Positions 37,752 through 47,484 are shown, counted from the stretch's first letter. The stretch is 64,000 nucleotides of DNA from Nitrospinaceae bacterium (GCA_029261405.1 JAJDBK010000043.1:62001-126000); one strand, 5' to 3'. Notes: generated from the sequence alone by a model not told the origin. Program-made: numbers and translations.

Positions 37752-39095
37752 TTATTTTCGCTCTTCCGGCCAGTTAACCGGGTAGACGTATTTCTGTTTA
37801 GCGAGGTTTTCAGGCCAGATCATCGTGAGCTTTCCGTCGATCCACTGGACGACGTATGTCGGCAGTCTGTTCTGGTGGACCTTGGCGCCGTACGAGATAA
37901 ATTTTACCGGTCCGAAGATAGTCTCCATGTCGGTTTTCAACAGCGCGTCTCTGATCTCTTCGGGTGAAAACGATTTTGCGCGCCGGAGCGCATCGGCGAT
38001 GACGAATGTTGCGGCGTAGGCTTCCGCTCCGTGGTATTCGGTCTCCCTGTTATATCTTTTTGCAAAATCGTCGTAATACTCCATAGCGCCAGGGAAAGGG
38101 ATCGACTGGTGCCATAATGTAGCCGAGATTACCTTCTCTGCGGCCTTACCCGCCGCAGTGTAAAACTCCGGCAGGGTGAATCCTGCGCCGCCACCGATGA
38201 ACATTTTAGGATTAAGGCCAAGTTCCATCGACTGTTTCATCAATAAGGAGGCGTCCAGCACATAAGAAGACATGTAGACAATATCAGGATCGAGGTCTTT
38301 CACCTTGGCTAATATCGGTTTGAAGTCGATGGCGCCCTGATCGTAACTCTCCTTTAACAGAACCCGCACCCCAAGTCTCGCGCAGGTTTTCTGGAATGAT
38401 GCGGCGCCTTTTGTTCCGAACAGCGAATTTTCATTAAGGATCACCGCTGTTTGAGGTTTTACGACTTGGGCGAGGAAACTTTCGATTCCGTTGGCGTATT
38501 CACTTACCGGCGGGTTGAGTCTGAATATGGCGTATCGTGAAAGGATCGACTCCGCTTCTTTTTCCGCTTTTTTAGTAAGTTCGGCGATCTTTGTTGTAAT
38601 GTCATCGCTTTTGTTCGATTTTTTCAGTCGGTCGATCTTTTTTCCGCTCGGAGTGTGGGCGGTAGGCTCCGTTATTATGTCAGCCGAGCCTGTGTTCACC
38701 AGAAACGGGAACCCCTTGTTAATGGCGACTCCGGCGATGGCCGCTGTTACCGAAGAGCTGTAGCCTCCACCGAGCATGACAACCTCGTTCTGGGTAATCA
38801 ACTTTTCAGCGGCTGATCGACCGATATCGGGTTTGCCTGTGGTGTCTTCGAAGATAAGTTTTAACGGACGTCCGTTTATTCCCCCCTCCGCATTGACTTT
38901 CTCGAGAGCCAACTCAAACGAGAGTTTTTCGATTTCGCCGAATTTTGCGTGTTTGCCTGTTAACGGGAGTACGATTCCGACATTGACCGGGTCCGGTTGA
39001 TCCGTCGAAGGCGTTTTGCTGTCGTTGGGGGAACAGGAGACAATAGTTAACAATCCAGACAAAAGAAGCGATATAAGAAGTGAAGAGTTTTTCAT
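37752..39095 (-). CDS. ABC transporter substrate-binding lipoprotein, Liv (type I) family
   Basis: A 447-residue periplasmic binding lipoprotein with lipobox ending VSC (C21) after a signal peptide. The fold is of the LivJ/K type (GIVLPLTGKHAKFG, ALEKVNAEGGINGRPL, GGGYSSSVTAAIAGVA). Compared with typical 370-400 residue members it has an extra charged segment of about 35 residues near 145-180 (KKIDRLKKSNK, then AELTKKAEKEAES) that looks like an alpha-helical insert. The ligand may be a branched amino acid or an amide or aromatic compound; it cannot be read from sequence. Confidence 0.88.
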   Translation of the reverse strand: MKNSSLLISLLLSGLLTIVSCSPNDSKTPSTDQPDPVNVGIVLPLTGKHAKFGEIEKLSFELALEKVNAEGGINGRPLKLIFEDTTGKPDIGRSAAEKLITQNEVVMLGGGYSSSVTAAIAGVAINKGFPFLVNTGSADIITEPTAHTPSGKKIDRLKKSNKSDDITTKIAELTKKAEKEAESILSRYAIFRLNPPVSEYANGIESFLAQVVKPQTAVILNENSLFGTKGAASFQKTCARLGVRVLLKESYDQGAIDFKPILAKVKDLDPDIVYMSSYVLDASLLMKQSMELGLNPKMFIGGGAGFTLPEFYTAAGKAAEKVISATLWHQSIPFPGAMEYYDDFAKRYNRETEYHGAEAYAATFVIADALRRAKSFSPEEIRDALLKTDMETIFGPVKFISYGAKVHQNRLPTYVVQWIDGKLTMIWPENLAKQKYVYPVNWPEERK

Positions 39096-39121
39096 GAAAG
39101 TACGCTGGCCTTTGAGCTGGT

Positions 39122-39139
39122 TAAAATAGCGCTATTTTA
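39122..39139. promoter_or_regulatory. 18-bp perfect palindrome between divergent operons
   Basis: TAAAATAGCGCTATTTTA is perfectly self-complementary. It sits 27 bp from the liv operon start (minus) and about 90 bp before the 39228 start (plus). TATAAT at 39186-39191 is a possible -10 for the plus gene, without a good -35. Most simply it is an operator for a dimeric regulator. Confidence 0.45.
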
Positions 39140-39227
39140 TCTCTCTGGGAGCGTGTAACACAACTTATGCTATAGTGGCTGACTTTATAATGACTTGGAC
39201 TGGATCATGCCCCGGAGAAGAATACGA

Positions 39228-41027
39228 ATGAGACTGTTTCCTCATGTTTGCGTAGTGACACTGCTGGTCCTCTTGTGTGGTGGCGTAGCCAATGCGGGGA
39301 GTCCCGGTGATATTGCCGTCCGGTTTTCCGATCAGTTTTTCCCTTCTGAAGGTCGTATCGTAAGAACGGTTGATGGAACTATCCACGCTGCATTTCCGGG
39401 TGGTTCGACTCCTGACATCGGGACCATCACAAAATACTCCGATAAACTCAGGGAGAATACCGGATACGCTGTTGTTACCGGTTTGTCGCATGATTTAATC
39501 CAACTTGCGCCTGTTACCCCGCCCGGCGCCACGAACCTTGATGGTGGTCTGGTAAGCGGCGGCGCTTACCCAGTACGGATGGTCTACCTTGCCGACATGA
39601 GCGGCGCCGATGGAAAAACCAACGCCCTTGCCCTTGTGGAAGAGGAGTTGAGGCAATCTAGCCGTCTTGATCTTGTACCTGTGGATCTGTCGAGGTTCTT
39701 TCTCGAAAGAGAGGGCGTAGTTTCTGTAAAGACGATTCCAAAGCTCGCCCTGACCCAATTCGCTACCACGCTTGGTGTCGATTTCATTGTATTGGCCAGG
39801 GCCGTCAAACCGGATGATGAGGACGGCTATATAATCCACCTCGAACTGCTTTCACCTGCGGGTGGGAGCCTGACGACAATTACAGGCTCCATGACCCTGC
39901 CCGTACTGGAGAAACATGTAGCCACTCCTGAAACCAATAGAGCCAAGGGAAACTCCGTAGATATTGACGATGTCAGGAGAGGCGCAGGATTCCTCTCCGG
40001 TCGATGGAAAGGTGGTGGCGCCCAGCCAAAAAAACTGTCCGAGAACATCATGGCCATAAGGGACCGGGTAAGATTCTCCCGATATGAAGTGGACGGAAGA
40101 GTCAAAAGCGCCTCGTTCGGTTATACAGGTGGAGTTGTAAACAGGGTTCTGGTCTTACTGTTTGATAACAACCTGCGGATCGTCACTATTACCGACGACA
40201 AACTTGAGCGGATAGCTGAAGTAAAATTCAGAGGTGGGCTAACGCCGATAAGCGTCGTTTCGTTTGATGTCAACGGCGATGGGCGTGACGAATTCTATGT
40301 CAACTCCATGGGCAAAGAGCGACTTGAGTCGATGATAATCGACAAGACTGACGGGCAGTACAAGGTTGTGGCCCAGCAGGTTCCGTTCTATTTTTCAAAA
40401 ACCGGCGACGGAGTTTTGTTGGCGCAAAAAGAAGCGGGAACCTCAGTTGTGGGCAATGAGGTTTTTACTGTACTTGAGTCGAACGGGGAGCTTTCTTACA
40501 TTCCCGCGTTCACCTTGCAGGGCAAAGAGACACCGATGGGAATAATTCGCGCCGACCTTGATGGAGACGGGATTCCGGAGATTGCGGGGATCTCGCCATA
40601 TGGCAGGTTGCTGATTTTCGAGAGAGGCGGAAAACTTGTCTGGAAGAGTGACAGGTTCGCCTTTACAGCAAAGATCGCCGCCTCGACGGAGAAGTACCAG
40701 ATCCCGGCGCCACCCGGAGTTGTAGTGGTAAACGATGAAAAAGTTGGAACCGTTCTTGCCGTGGGAGGAGCGATCTATAACGAGGGGGGAACATTTGTCG
40801 CCCCCACTTATGACAGGGGGTTCGTTCGGTATATAGCTGTTCGGGCTTCCGATTACGTTATCCACGATTCTTTCCAGGGGGGCCAAGGGTCTGTAAGTGA
40901 CCTGATAGACGTTTCCGGTGGACCCCTAGGACGTCGTGACTCGGCAGGTTATATCCGTGTTCTTTCAGGAGTCATGTCTGACAGTTCAGAGTTGATCGTC
41001 CCCTTGCCTGATAGTTTGGCAAGATGA
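39228..41027 (+). CDS. Secreted FG-GAP/VCBS-like repeat protein
   Basis: A 599-residue exported protein. The start at 39228 is chosen for GGAGAAG 8 nt upstream and because it opens a clean signal peptide ending GGVANA|GS; a TTG at 39195 would add 11 residues. A region at about 105-225 (VYLADMSGADGKTNALALVEE) resembles lipoprotein/TolB-N-like folds, but weakly. The C-terminal half has beta-propeller-type repeats with calcium-like loops DVNGDGRDE and DLDGDGIPE. Function is unknown; similar propellers occur in surface and pilus-associated proteins. It is followed 62 bp later by the second hybrid kinase. Confidence 0.72.
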   Translation: MRLFPHVCVVTLLVLLCGGVANAGSPGDIAVRFSDQFFPSEGRIVRTVDGTIHAAFPGGSTPDIGTITKYSDKLRENTGYAVVTGLSHDLIQLAPVTPPGATNLDGGLVSGGAYPVRMVYLADMSGADGKTNALALVEEELRQSSRLDLVPVDLSRFFLEREGVVSVKTIPKLALTQFATTLGVDFIVLARAVKPDDEDGYIIHLELLSPAGGSLTTITGSMTLPVLEKHVATPETNRAKGNSVDIDDVRRGAGFLSGRWKGGGAQPKKLSENIMAIRDRVRFSRYEVDGRVKSASFGYTGGVVNRVLVLLFDNNLRIVTITDDKLERIAEVKFRGGLTPISVVSFDVNGDGRDEFYVNSMGKERLESMIIDKTDGQYKVVAQQVPFYFSKTGDGVLLAQKEAGTSVVGNEVFTVLESNGELSYIPAFTLQGKETPMGIIRADLDGDGIPEIAGISPYGRLLIFERGGKLVWKSDRFAFTAKIAASTEKYQIPAPPGVVVVNDEKVGTVLAVGGAIYNEGGTFVAPTYDRGFVRYIAVRASDYVIHDSFQGGQGSVSDLIDVSGGPLGRRDSAGYIRVLSGVMSDSSELIVPLPDSLAR

Positions 41028-41089
41028 ATTAGGTTACAATAGGCAACCTTGGATAATCGGTTTTTTCCTGTAATGGTGGTAGATCTCTG

Positions 41090-43765
41090 ATGAACCTGGA
41101 ACGAAATGGCGCCATCTCCATCAGCCCGCAAACCTATATATCTGGCGGAATTATTCCACTTGCAGGCTTACTGCTTCTATATCTCATTTCTCCAGACATC
41201 ATTTTTGTAAGCTATCCTGTCCACTCCTTCATGGAGGGAGCAGGATCGTTAATGGCGATTGCGATATCGTTTCTGATCTATCTCCAGGTGAAAAACGGTC
41301 GCTTGCCCCCACAATACATATTGATTTCTCACGCAATCCTCATCATGGGGACGCTGGACGGGTTCCACGCCCTGTTTCATGCAGGGGAGCGGTTCGTATG
41401 GTTCCACAGTCTTGCGACGTTCGCAGGTGGACTCGGTTTCTCTCTACTTTGGTTACCCGACAGATTTGCCGAAAGTCTGCGCTCCAGGAAGTTTTTGACG
41501 GCTATTGGTGTATCAACCGTCATCGTTGGCCTTTTCTCGACTCTAGCGCCTTCATTTCTTCCGCTAATGCTGGTTGGAGAAGACTTCTCCATTGTAGCGG
41601 CAACTTTGAACATCGCTGGTGGATCGGGATTCTTTGTCGGGTGGTTGTATCTTGCGCGTCAACGCAACCATGACAAGGGATGGAGTAATGTGATTTTCGC
41701 CAACCACTCTTTCCTGTTCGGAATAGCCGGTCTCATCTTCGCAGGTTCCGCTCTCTGGGACACAACCTGGTGGTACTGGCATGCTCTCCGTTTATTGGCT
41801 TACCTTGTTGTTGTTGCATTTTTTGCGGATATGTACAGAAGGGACATGGGCGCCATACTGCGTTTGAACGAAAGCTATAGTGACACGCTTGGGGCGGCCA
41901 AAGTTGGAACATGGGACTGGAACCCTGACAACAACCAACTTGTATGGAGCGATGAAATCTACAACATTTTCGGCCTGCACAGGAAGGATGTAACCCCATC
42001 ATTTGAGTTGTTCATCTCTCTGGTTCATCCCGACGACAGGACTATGTTGGAAAAGGTGGTAAAAGACTCCCTAAGCTCCGAAAAACCGTACGATATCGAA
42101 TGCCGGATTATAACCGGTGACGGGACCGAAAAGAACTGTCACGCCATTGGTAAGGTGGAGTTTGACGAAGAGAAAAAACCGGTCCGGATGCTCGGCTCGT
42201 TTGCAGATATTACCGAATGCAAAAAAGCTATGACTGGACAACAGCAGAGTGAGCGGAAGTACCGCGAACTGTTTGAAAGCGCCACTGAAATAATATTAAC
42301 CATCGATTTTGGAGGAACCATCACTTCGGTGAACAGGATGATGGAGGATATAAGCGGTTACAGCATAGACGAAATCGTCGGTAGTAATATATCGAAATTC
42401 CTGTCGGAGGCGGGCCTGAGAAAGGCCAGGGAAATGATCAAACGTAAACTTGATGAAAATCAAACGACCGTATACGAACTCGATATTATTGCAAAATCAG
42501 ATGAAGCGATTCCTGTAGAAATCAGTAGTAGTGTCATAAGCGAGAATGGAAGCCCGGTCGGTATCCAGGCTTTCATCAGGGATATCAGGGAGCGGAAAAA
42601 CCTTGAGGAGAGGATGTTTCAGGCGCAGAAGCTTGAGAGCCTCGGTGTGTTGGCTGGTGGCATAGCTCACGATTTTAATAACCTGCTAACGGCTATCATA
42701 GGAAACGCCGATCTTATTTATGATGATCTGCCGCCCGGCTCCACAGCGCAACAAGGGATTGACGAAATCAAACTGGCTTCCCAAAGAGCCGCTGACCTGA
42801 GTCGCCAGATGCTGGCCTACTCTGGAAAAGGGAAGTTTATAATCGAACATATTGAGATAAACAAAATAGTAAGGGAAATGGCTCATCTGCTCGAATCGTC
42901 CGTCTCCAGGAAAGCTGTGATTGAATACGACTTCATGTCAGACCTCCCTCTTCTGGAAGTCGATGTCACACAGATACGACAGGTAATAATGAACCTTATC
43001 ACCAACGCCTCCGAAGCGCTGGAGGAGGGGAGCGGTTTCATAAAAATCAGCACCGGGGCCACCGAGTGTAACTCTGAATGTGTTATCAGCACATATCTTA
43101 ACGAAAAACTTGATGAAGGACTCTATATCTTCATGGAGGTCGAGGACAACGGTGTCGGCATGACGACAGAGACCATCGAAAAACTTTTCGATCCGTTCTT
43201 TACGACCAAGTTTACGGGACGTGGCCTTGGAATGTCCGCAGTACTGGGAATAGTGCGCGGTCATGGAGGAGGAATAAGGGTTGACAGCGAACCTGGCCGT
43301 GGAACCAAATTCACAGTGTTGCTACCACCCGCTTCAATGAAGAATGATATAAGGGAGAAGAGTGTAGTCAAAGCGCCAACCTCTTCTTACGAGGGAACCG
43401 GAACTGTACTTCTTGTAGATGATGAGGATGGGGCGCGTCTTGTTGGTAAAAAAATGCTTGAGCGGTGCGGTTTTAAAGTCTTTCTGGCAGGGGATGGCAA
43501 GGAAGCGCTGGAAGTGTATCAGGAGCGTATCGGGGAGATCGACTATGTGATACTGGATCTTACGATGCCGCGCATGGACGGCGTGGAGTGTTTAACAAGG
43601 CTCAGGGAGATCAGAAGCGACGCCCAGGTAATAATATCGAGTGGTTATGATGAGGACGAGGTTTCCAAGCGGTTTCCCGGTAATGCTGTGACGGGCTACC
43701 TCCAGAAGCCATTCGACCTCAATGCCCTGAAAAACACCCTGAGTCGGTCATTTACAGGTGGCTGA
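41090..43765 (+). CDS. Hybrid sensor histidine kinase with membrane sensor, two PAS domains and receiver
   Basis: An 891-residue kinase. The N-terminus has seven or so TM helices (about 15-250) of a MASE-type integral sensor (HALFHAGERFVWFHS). Two PAS/PAC domains follow (about 265-380 and 385-500). The HisKA has H527 in GGIAHDFNN, then an HATPase (EVEDNGVGM, GRGLGMSAVLGI) and a receiver with D823 (ILDLTMPRMDG). From the kinase to the end it closely matches the kinase at 11746-14301. No output domain, so a phospho-relay or an unseen response regulator is needed. The signal is unknown. Confidence 0.88.
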   Translation: MNLERNGAISISPQTYISGGIIPLAGLLLLYLISPDIIFVSYPVHSFMEGAGSLMAIAISFLIYLQVKNGRLPPQYILISHAILIMGTLDGFHALFHAGERFVWFHSLATFAGGLGFSLLWLPDRFAESLRSRKFLTAIGVSTVIVGLFSTLAPSFLPLMLVGEDFSIVAATLNIAGGSGFFVGWLYLARQRNHDKGWSNVIFANHSFLFGIAGLIFAGSALWDTTWWYWHALRLLAYLVVVAFFADMYRRDMGAILRLNESYSDTLGAAKVGTWDWNPDNNQLVWSDEIYNIFGLHRKDVTPSFELFISLVHPDDRTMLEKVVKDSLSSEKPYDIECRIITGDGTEKNCHAIGKVEFDEEKKPVRMLGSFADITECKKAMTGQQQSERKYRELFESATEIILTIDFGGTITSVNRMMEDISGYSIDEIVGSNISKFLSEAGLRKAREMIKRKLDENQTTVYELDIIAKSDEAIPVEISSSVISENGSPVGIQAFIRDIRERKNLEERMFQAQKLESLGVLAGGIAHDFNNLLTAIIGNADLIYDDLPPGSTAQQGIDEIKLASQRAADLSRQMLAYSGKGKFIIEHIEINKIVREMAHLLESSVSRKAVIEYDFMSDLPLLEVDVTQIRQVIMNLITNASEALEEGSGFIKISTGATECNSECVISTYLNEKLDEGLYIFMEVEDNGVGMTTETIEKLFDPFFTTKFTGRGLGMSAVLGIVRGHGGGIRVDSEPGRGTKFTVLLPPASMKNDIREKSVVKAPTSSYEGTGTVLLVDDEDGARLVGKKMLERCGFKVFLAGDGKEALEVYQERIGEIDYVILDLTMPRMDGVECLTRLREIRSDAQVIISSGYDEDEVSKRFPGNAVTGYLQKPFDLNALKNTLSRSFTGG

Positions 43766-43791
43766 AGATCTTTTCAACCACCTGTAAATTT
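43751..43791 (+). terminator. Terminator-like hairpin between convergent kinase and acs genes
   Basis: TTTACAGGTGG (43751-43761) pairs with CCACCTGTAAA (43778-43788), an 11-bp perfect stem whose 5' arm holds the kinase's last codons, followed by TTT. The U tract is short, so use as a terminator is likely but not certain; the stem works in both directions. Confidence 0.55.
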
Positions 43792-43804
43792 CAGCTCAAA
43801 CCTG

Positions 43805-45772
43805 TTACGACGGTCTCTCGGAGACGAGTTTGTCAACAACCGACGGGTCGGCGAGCGTACTTATGTCGCCGAGGTTCGATAGATCGTTTTCCGCTATTTT
43901 CCTTAAAATACGCCGCATGATTTTGCCGGACCGGGTCTTTGGCAGGCCCGGAGCGAACTGGATGATATCCGGTTTGGCTATCGGCCCTATCTCGGCGGTA
44001 ACATGTTTGAGCAGTTCTTTAACGAGATTATCGGAGGGTTCTGTCCCCTGATTCAGGGTAACGAATGCGTAGATTCCCTGCCCCTTGATGTCGTGCGGGA
44101 ATCCTACTACCGCCGATTCGGCAACGTTTGCATGGGAGACCAGAGCTGACTCCACTTCGGCTGTTCCCATCCTGTGACCGCTGACGTTAATGACATCATC
44201 CACCCTGCCCATGAGCCAGAAGTAGCCATCTTCGTCTTTCCTGGCGCCGTCTCCGGTGAAGTAGAAACCTGGATACTGTGAAAAGTATGTATCTATAAAA
44301 CGCTGGTGATGGCCGTAGAGGGTGCGCATCATTCCTGGCCAGGCCGATTTTATAACGAGGTATCCCCCTTCGTTTACGTCAGCTTTTGTGCCGTCCTGGC
44401 GGATCACCTCCGGCTCGACTCCGAAGAAAGGCAGTGTCGCAGATCCCGGTTTCAGGGGAGTGGCGCCGGGCAGAGGTGTTATGAGAATCCCGCCGGTCTC
44501 TGTCTGCCACCAGGTATCTACGATAGGGCAGTTACCTCCGCCAACATTATTGTGATACCAGATCCACGCTTCCGGGTTGATCGGCTCTCCTACCGATCCG
44601 AGGATACGCAAGGAACTTAAATCGCACGCTTTCGGCCATTCGTCTCCTTCACGAGCCACGGCCCGTATGGCGGTGGGAGCGGTGTAAAAAGTGTTGACCT
44701 TATATTTTTCCACCACTTTCCAGAACCTGTCCGGTTTCGGGTAGGTTGGAACCCCTTCGAACATTATGGTCGTGGCCCCTGTCAGGAGCGGTCCGTAGAC
44801 GATGTAGGTATGCCCGGTCACCCAGCCGATATCGGCGGTACACCAGTAGATGTCTTCATCGTGGTAATCGAAGATATATTTGAACGTATCGGCGGCGTAG
44901 ACCATGTAACCACCGGTGGTGTGCAATACACCTTTCGGTTTGCCTGTAGAGCCGGAGGTGTAGAGGATAAAGAGGGGATGCTCCGATTCGTTGGGGACAG
45001 CCTCACATTCGTCGTCCACCGAGTCCATAGCCTCGTGCCACCAGATGTCGCGACCTTCGCTCCACTCGATTTTCGACATGGTTCGTTTTACCACAATCGT
45101 TGTCTCAACGGTCGGGCAGTTTAGCAGGGCTGTATCGACCGCGTCCTTAAGGCGCACAACTTTTCCCGCCCTGTAACTTCCGTCCGCCGTAATGACCATC
45201 TTCGCCTCGCAGTCCAGAATCCTGTCCCGCAAGGCGTCCGCCGAGAAACCTCCGAATACGATGGAGTGGATTGCGCCGATCCTTGCGCAGGCGAGCATGG
45301 CGATGGCAAGCTCGGGTACCATGCCCATGTATATGGCTACACGGTCCCCCTTTTTAACGCCGTTATCCTTGAGAACGTTGGCGAATTTTCGCACATCTTT
45401 TGCGAGCTTATTGTATGTGAACGTCTTCGACTCGTGTGGGTTGTCCCCCTCCCAGATTATGGCGATCTTGTCACCTTGCTTCTCAAGATGGCGGTCGAGG
45501 CAGTTATGGGTGATATTCGTCTCACCCCCTTCAAACCACCTGATGTCGGCGGTTATGAAATCGTACTCCCTGACTTTGTCCCATTTTTTGTACCAGTGAA
45601 ACTGATCCGCCCGTTCCGCCCAGAAACCGTCCGGGTCCTCAACGGAACGTTTATACATGGCGCGGTATTCGTCGAGGTTGGCAAAATAGGCTCTTTTGGA
45701 CACCTCCTGGGGAGGCTCGAAAACCCTCTTTTCGGTTGAAAGGGAATCGATGGATTTTTCTTTTTCACTCAT
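43805..45772 (-). CDS. acs: Acetyl-CoA synthetase
   Basis: AMP-forming ligase that activates acetate to acetyl-CoA. The protein is 655 residues, standard length. The P-loop is [12 protein letters not shown], the aromatic motif [10 protein letters not shown], and the [16 protein letters not shown] hinge region is present. The conserved acetylation Lys is in [11 protein letters not shown]. It is next to a nitrilase gene (32 nt downstream of that gene's stop) but a functional link is not apparent. Confidence 0.96.
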   Translation of the reverse strand: MSEKEKSIDSLSTEKRVFEPPQEVSKRAYFANLDEYRAMYKRSVEDPDGFWAERADQFHWYKKWDKVREYDFITADIRWFEGGETNITHNCLDRHLEKQGDKIAIIWEGDNPHESKTFTYNKLAKDVRKFANVLKDNGVKKGDRVAIYMGMVPELAIAMLACARIGAIHSIVFGGFSADALRDRILDCEAKMVITADGSYRAGKVVRLKDAVDTALLNCPTVETTIVVKRTMSKIEWSEGRDIWWHEAMDSVDDECEAVPNESEHPLFILYTSGSTGKPKGVLHTTGGYMVYAADTFKYIFDYHDEDIYWCTADIGWVTGHTYIVYGPLLTGATTIMFEGVPTYPKPDRFWKVVEKYKVNTFYTAPTAIRAVAREGDEWPKACDLSSLRILGSVGEPINPEAWIWYHNNVGGGNCPIVDTWWQTETGGILITPLPGATPLKPGSATLPFFGVEPEVIRQDGTKADVNEGGYLVIKSAWPGMMRTLYGHHQRFIDTYFSQYPGFYFTGDGARKDEDGYFWLMGRVDDVINVSGHRMGTAEVESALVSHANVAESAVVGFPHDIKGQGIYAFVTLNQGTEPSDNLVKELLKHVTAEIGPIAKPDIIQFAPGLPKTRSGKIMRRILRKIAENDLSNLGDISTLADPSVVDKLVSERPS

Positions 45773-45804
45773 GGCGTAAGCCCCTCCTCAAATGAGCTAT
45801 ATAA

Positions 45805-46620
45805 CTATGAAAACCCCAGAGGCATTTTTGTTCTAACCTCACTTATATAATCAGAGTCGATTTCCGCTACGGCGATTCCTTCGCTCTCTTTTACCTCAGC
45901 TATTACCTCACCCCACGGATCGATTATCGACGCTCCGCCGAAGAGCCGTTTTTCGTCCACTGTCTCTCCAGACAACGCAGGGGCCAGAAGGTAACATTGG
46001 GTCTCTATGGCTCTACATTTTATCAGAGTCAGCCAGTGCGCCTTCCCGGTTTCGTATGTGAAAGCGGAGGGCGTCACAATAAGGTCGACACCCATACTGC
46101 GCAACCTCTGAAAATGAGCCGGAAACCGCAAGTCGAAACAGATCGAGAGACCGACGGTCCATTCATCCACTTTCGCAGTCTCGGCCAATGCGCCTGGCAG
46201 AAGCTGATTCGATTCTCTATATTGATGACCACCTACATCGACATCGAATAGATGGATCTTTCTGTATCGGGCGACTTCGGAACCATCGGGTGAGAGGAGG
46301 AAAGATTCATTCGCCTGTTTTTTCTTTACGCCGGAGGGGACGAGTATTGAACCGGCCAGAAGGTATATTTTGTGGGTTTTAGCGGTATCGGACATCGATT
46401 GTAAGATATGGGCGCTCCAACTCGACATCTCCTCCCATCTATCTTCCGCTCCGTACCAGGCGAAATACTCCGGCAGTGTAACGAACGTGGCGCCCAATCC
46501 CGCCGCTTCAGCGACCAGATCACAGGCCCTGGTAAGGTTCTTCTCGAGGTTGTCGCTGGTTTCGATCTGAATCGCCGCAGTAATCATTGCCCGGTCACTA
46601 TTTTTTGTAATCGTCGCCAT
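45805..46620 (-). CDS. Carbon-nitrogen hydrolase (nitrilase family, Nit1/Nit2-like)
   Basis: A 271-residue member of the nitrilase superfamily. The catalytic triad is visible: Glu in LPEYFAWYG, Lys in RYRKIHLF, Cys in SICFDLRFP. The sequence is nearest the Nit1/Nit2 branch, which hydrolyses deaminated glutathione or omega-amides, a repair role. The ATG at 46620 may be too far upstream: an ATG at 46587 (MITAAIQIE) also fits the family start. The exact substrate is not assignable. Confidence 0.87.
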   Translation of the reverse strand: MATITKNSDRAMITAAIQIETSDNLEKNLTRACDLVAEAAGLGATFVTLPEYFAWYGAEDRWEEMSSWSAHILQSMSDTAKTHKIYLLAGSILVPSGVKKKQANESFLLSPDGSEVARYRKIHLFDVDVGGHQYRESNQLLPGALAETAKVDEWTVGLSICFDLRFPAHFQRLRSMGVDLIVTPSAFTYETGKAHWLTLIKCRAIETQCYLLAPALSGETVDEKRLFGGASIIDPWGEVIAEVKESEGIAVAEIDSDYISEVRTKMPLGFS

Positions 46621-46661
46621 TGCGCCATTTATCTGTCTACTTCATAATATGCGCTTGTTTT

Positions 46662-46675
46662 CATTTAATAAACAA
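46662..46675 (+). repeat. 14-bp flanking direct repeat, left
   Basis: CATTTAATAAACAA, identical to 47632-47645. Confidence 0.75.
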
Positions 46676-46726
46676 CAACTTCTTTAACATATTGAATATA
46701 TTGGTCTTATGTTTTCGGTTTCTTGC

Positions 46727-46753
46727 TCAGGGGCAAGCCGTGGGCAAAATCGG
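46727..46753 (+). repeat. 27-bp imperfect inner repeat, left
   Basis: TCAGGGGCAAGCCGTGGGCA..., closely matching 47546-47572 (TCAGGGGCAAACCGGGGGCA...). Each copy holds two GGGCAA boxes. Confidence 0.7.
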
Positions 46754-46775
46754 TTATTGGTAATAGAACTAATCA

Positions 46776-47297
46776 CTATTTTGCCCCTTCTTTTTCTTTG
46801 TTTTCTTGTGGAGGTTTAGAATAGCAATTCTTGTTGCTTTGGTTACGTTCGCATACCTTTTCTCCACCATCCAGCGCCATTTCCAAGCGTGGTGGCAATT
46901 TCTTCCCCCGCTTTTCGGCGCGTCGAAGTATTCCCTTGCAGGCTTTCGGAGTCAAGAAGTACCGCTGTGGCAGGTCGCCAGTCTCCAAGATATCCGACAA
47001 CGAAGACTCTTCTGCGTCGTTGTGGAACTCCGAAGTATCGAGCGTCCAGGATTCGGTAGGCGAGACCATACCCGCACTCAGCCATCTTCCGGAGAATGGC
47101 TCCAAAGGTTCGCCCTCCTTCGATGGATAGAACACCTGGGACATTCTCCCAAATAAACCAACGAGGCCGGATACGACCAAGAAGTCGAAGAAAGGTAAGT
47201 GTGAGGTCACCACGGTCGTCATCCATTCCTTTTCGCTGTCCGGCGATTGAGAATGATTGGCAGGGAGTTCCGGCGATAACAAGGTCAACTGGTTCAT
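46776..47297 (-). CDS. Phage-type protein encoded in a frame overlapping the methyltransferase
   Basis: A 173-residue frame from the ATG at 47297, which overlaps the methyltransferase by 455 nt in another frame. It shows phrases I remember from a phage protein family found with C5 methyltransferases: NQLTLLSPELPAN, SSLSDILETGDLPQRYFL, and ACKGILRRAEKRGKKLPP. The tail after about residue 150 is low in complexity and charged (ends KEKEGAK). A longer frame reaches 47396. Function is unknown. Because the phrases are clear in this frame while the methyltransferase motifs are clear in the other, the sequence appears truly dual-coding (inference). Confidence 0.6.
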   Translation of the reverse strand: MNQLTLLSPELPANHSQSPDSEKEWMTTVVTSHLPFFDFLVVSGLVGLFGRMSQVFYPSKEGEPLEPFSGRWLSAGMVSPTESWTLDTSEFHNDAEESSLSDILETGDLPQRYFLTPKACKGILRRAEKRGKKLPPRLEMALDGGEKVCERNQSNKNCYSKPPQENKEKEGAK

Positions 47298-47484
47298 ATT
47301 TCGATATCTCTTTAAGGATAGGTGGATCGGTAATGTCTCCCGGATTCGGGACCGCCGGGTAATGGTGTTTAAGAACGGCGGAAGCGAATGTATCAATCTC
47401 CGAAAACCAAGCCGCCTCCCAACCGAGTGGCGCCCATGCTACAGATGGGGCCTCTATGCCGGAACAGAAAGAACCGTATCTCAC
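46843..47484 (-). CDS. Truncated phage-type DNA cytosine-5 methyltransferase
   Basis: A 213-residue frame from a GTG at 47484. Motif I reads GSFCSGIEAPSVAW, the catalytic PCQ loop is GTPCQSFSIAG, the ENV motif is FIWENVPGVL, and the QRRRR motif VIII is PQRRRRVFVVG. Motifs IX-X and the target-recognition domain are absent: the frame ends soon after SLQGN, about half the length of complete relatives. It probably cannot methylate DNA on its own. Phage origin is indicated by the MRYGSFCSGIEA opening and by the overlapping frame. No restriction partner is near. Confidence 0.8.
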   Translation of the reverse strand: MRYGSFCSGIEAPSVAWAPLGWEAAWFSEIDTFASAVLKHHYPAVPNPGDITDPPILKEISKYEPVDLVIAGTPCQSFSIAGQRKGMDDDRGDLTLTFLRLLGRIRPRWFIWENVPGVLSIEGGRTFGAILRKMAECGYGLAYRILDARYFGVPQRRRRVFVVGYLGDWRPATAVLLDSESLQGNTSTRRKAGEEIATTLGNGAGWWRKGMRT

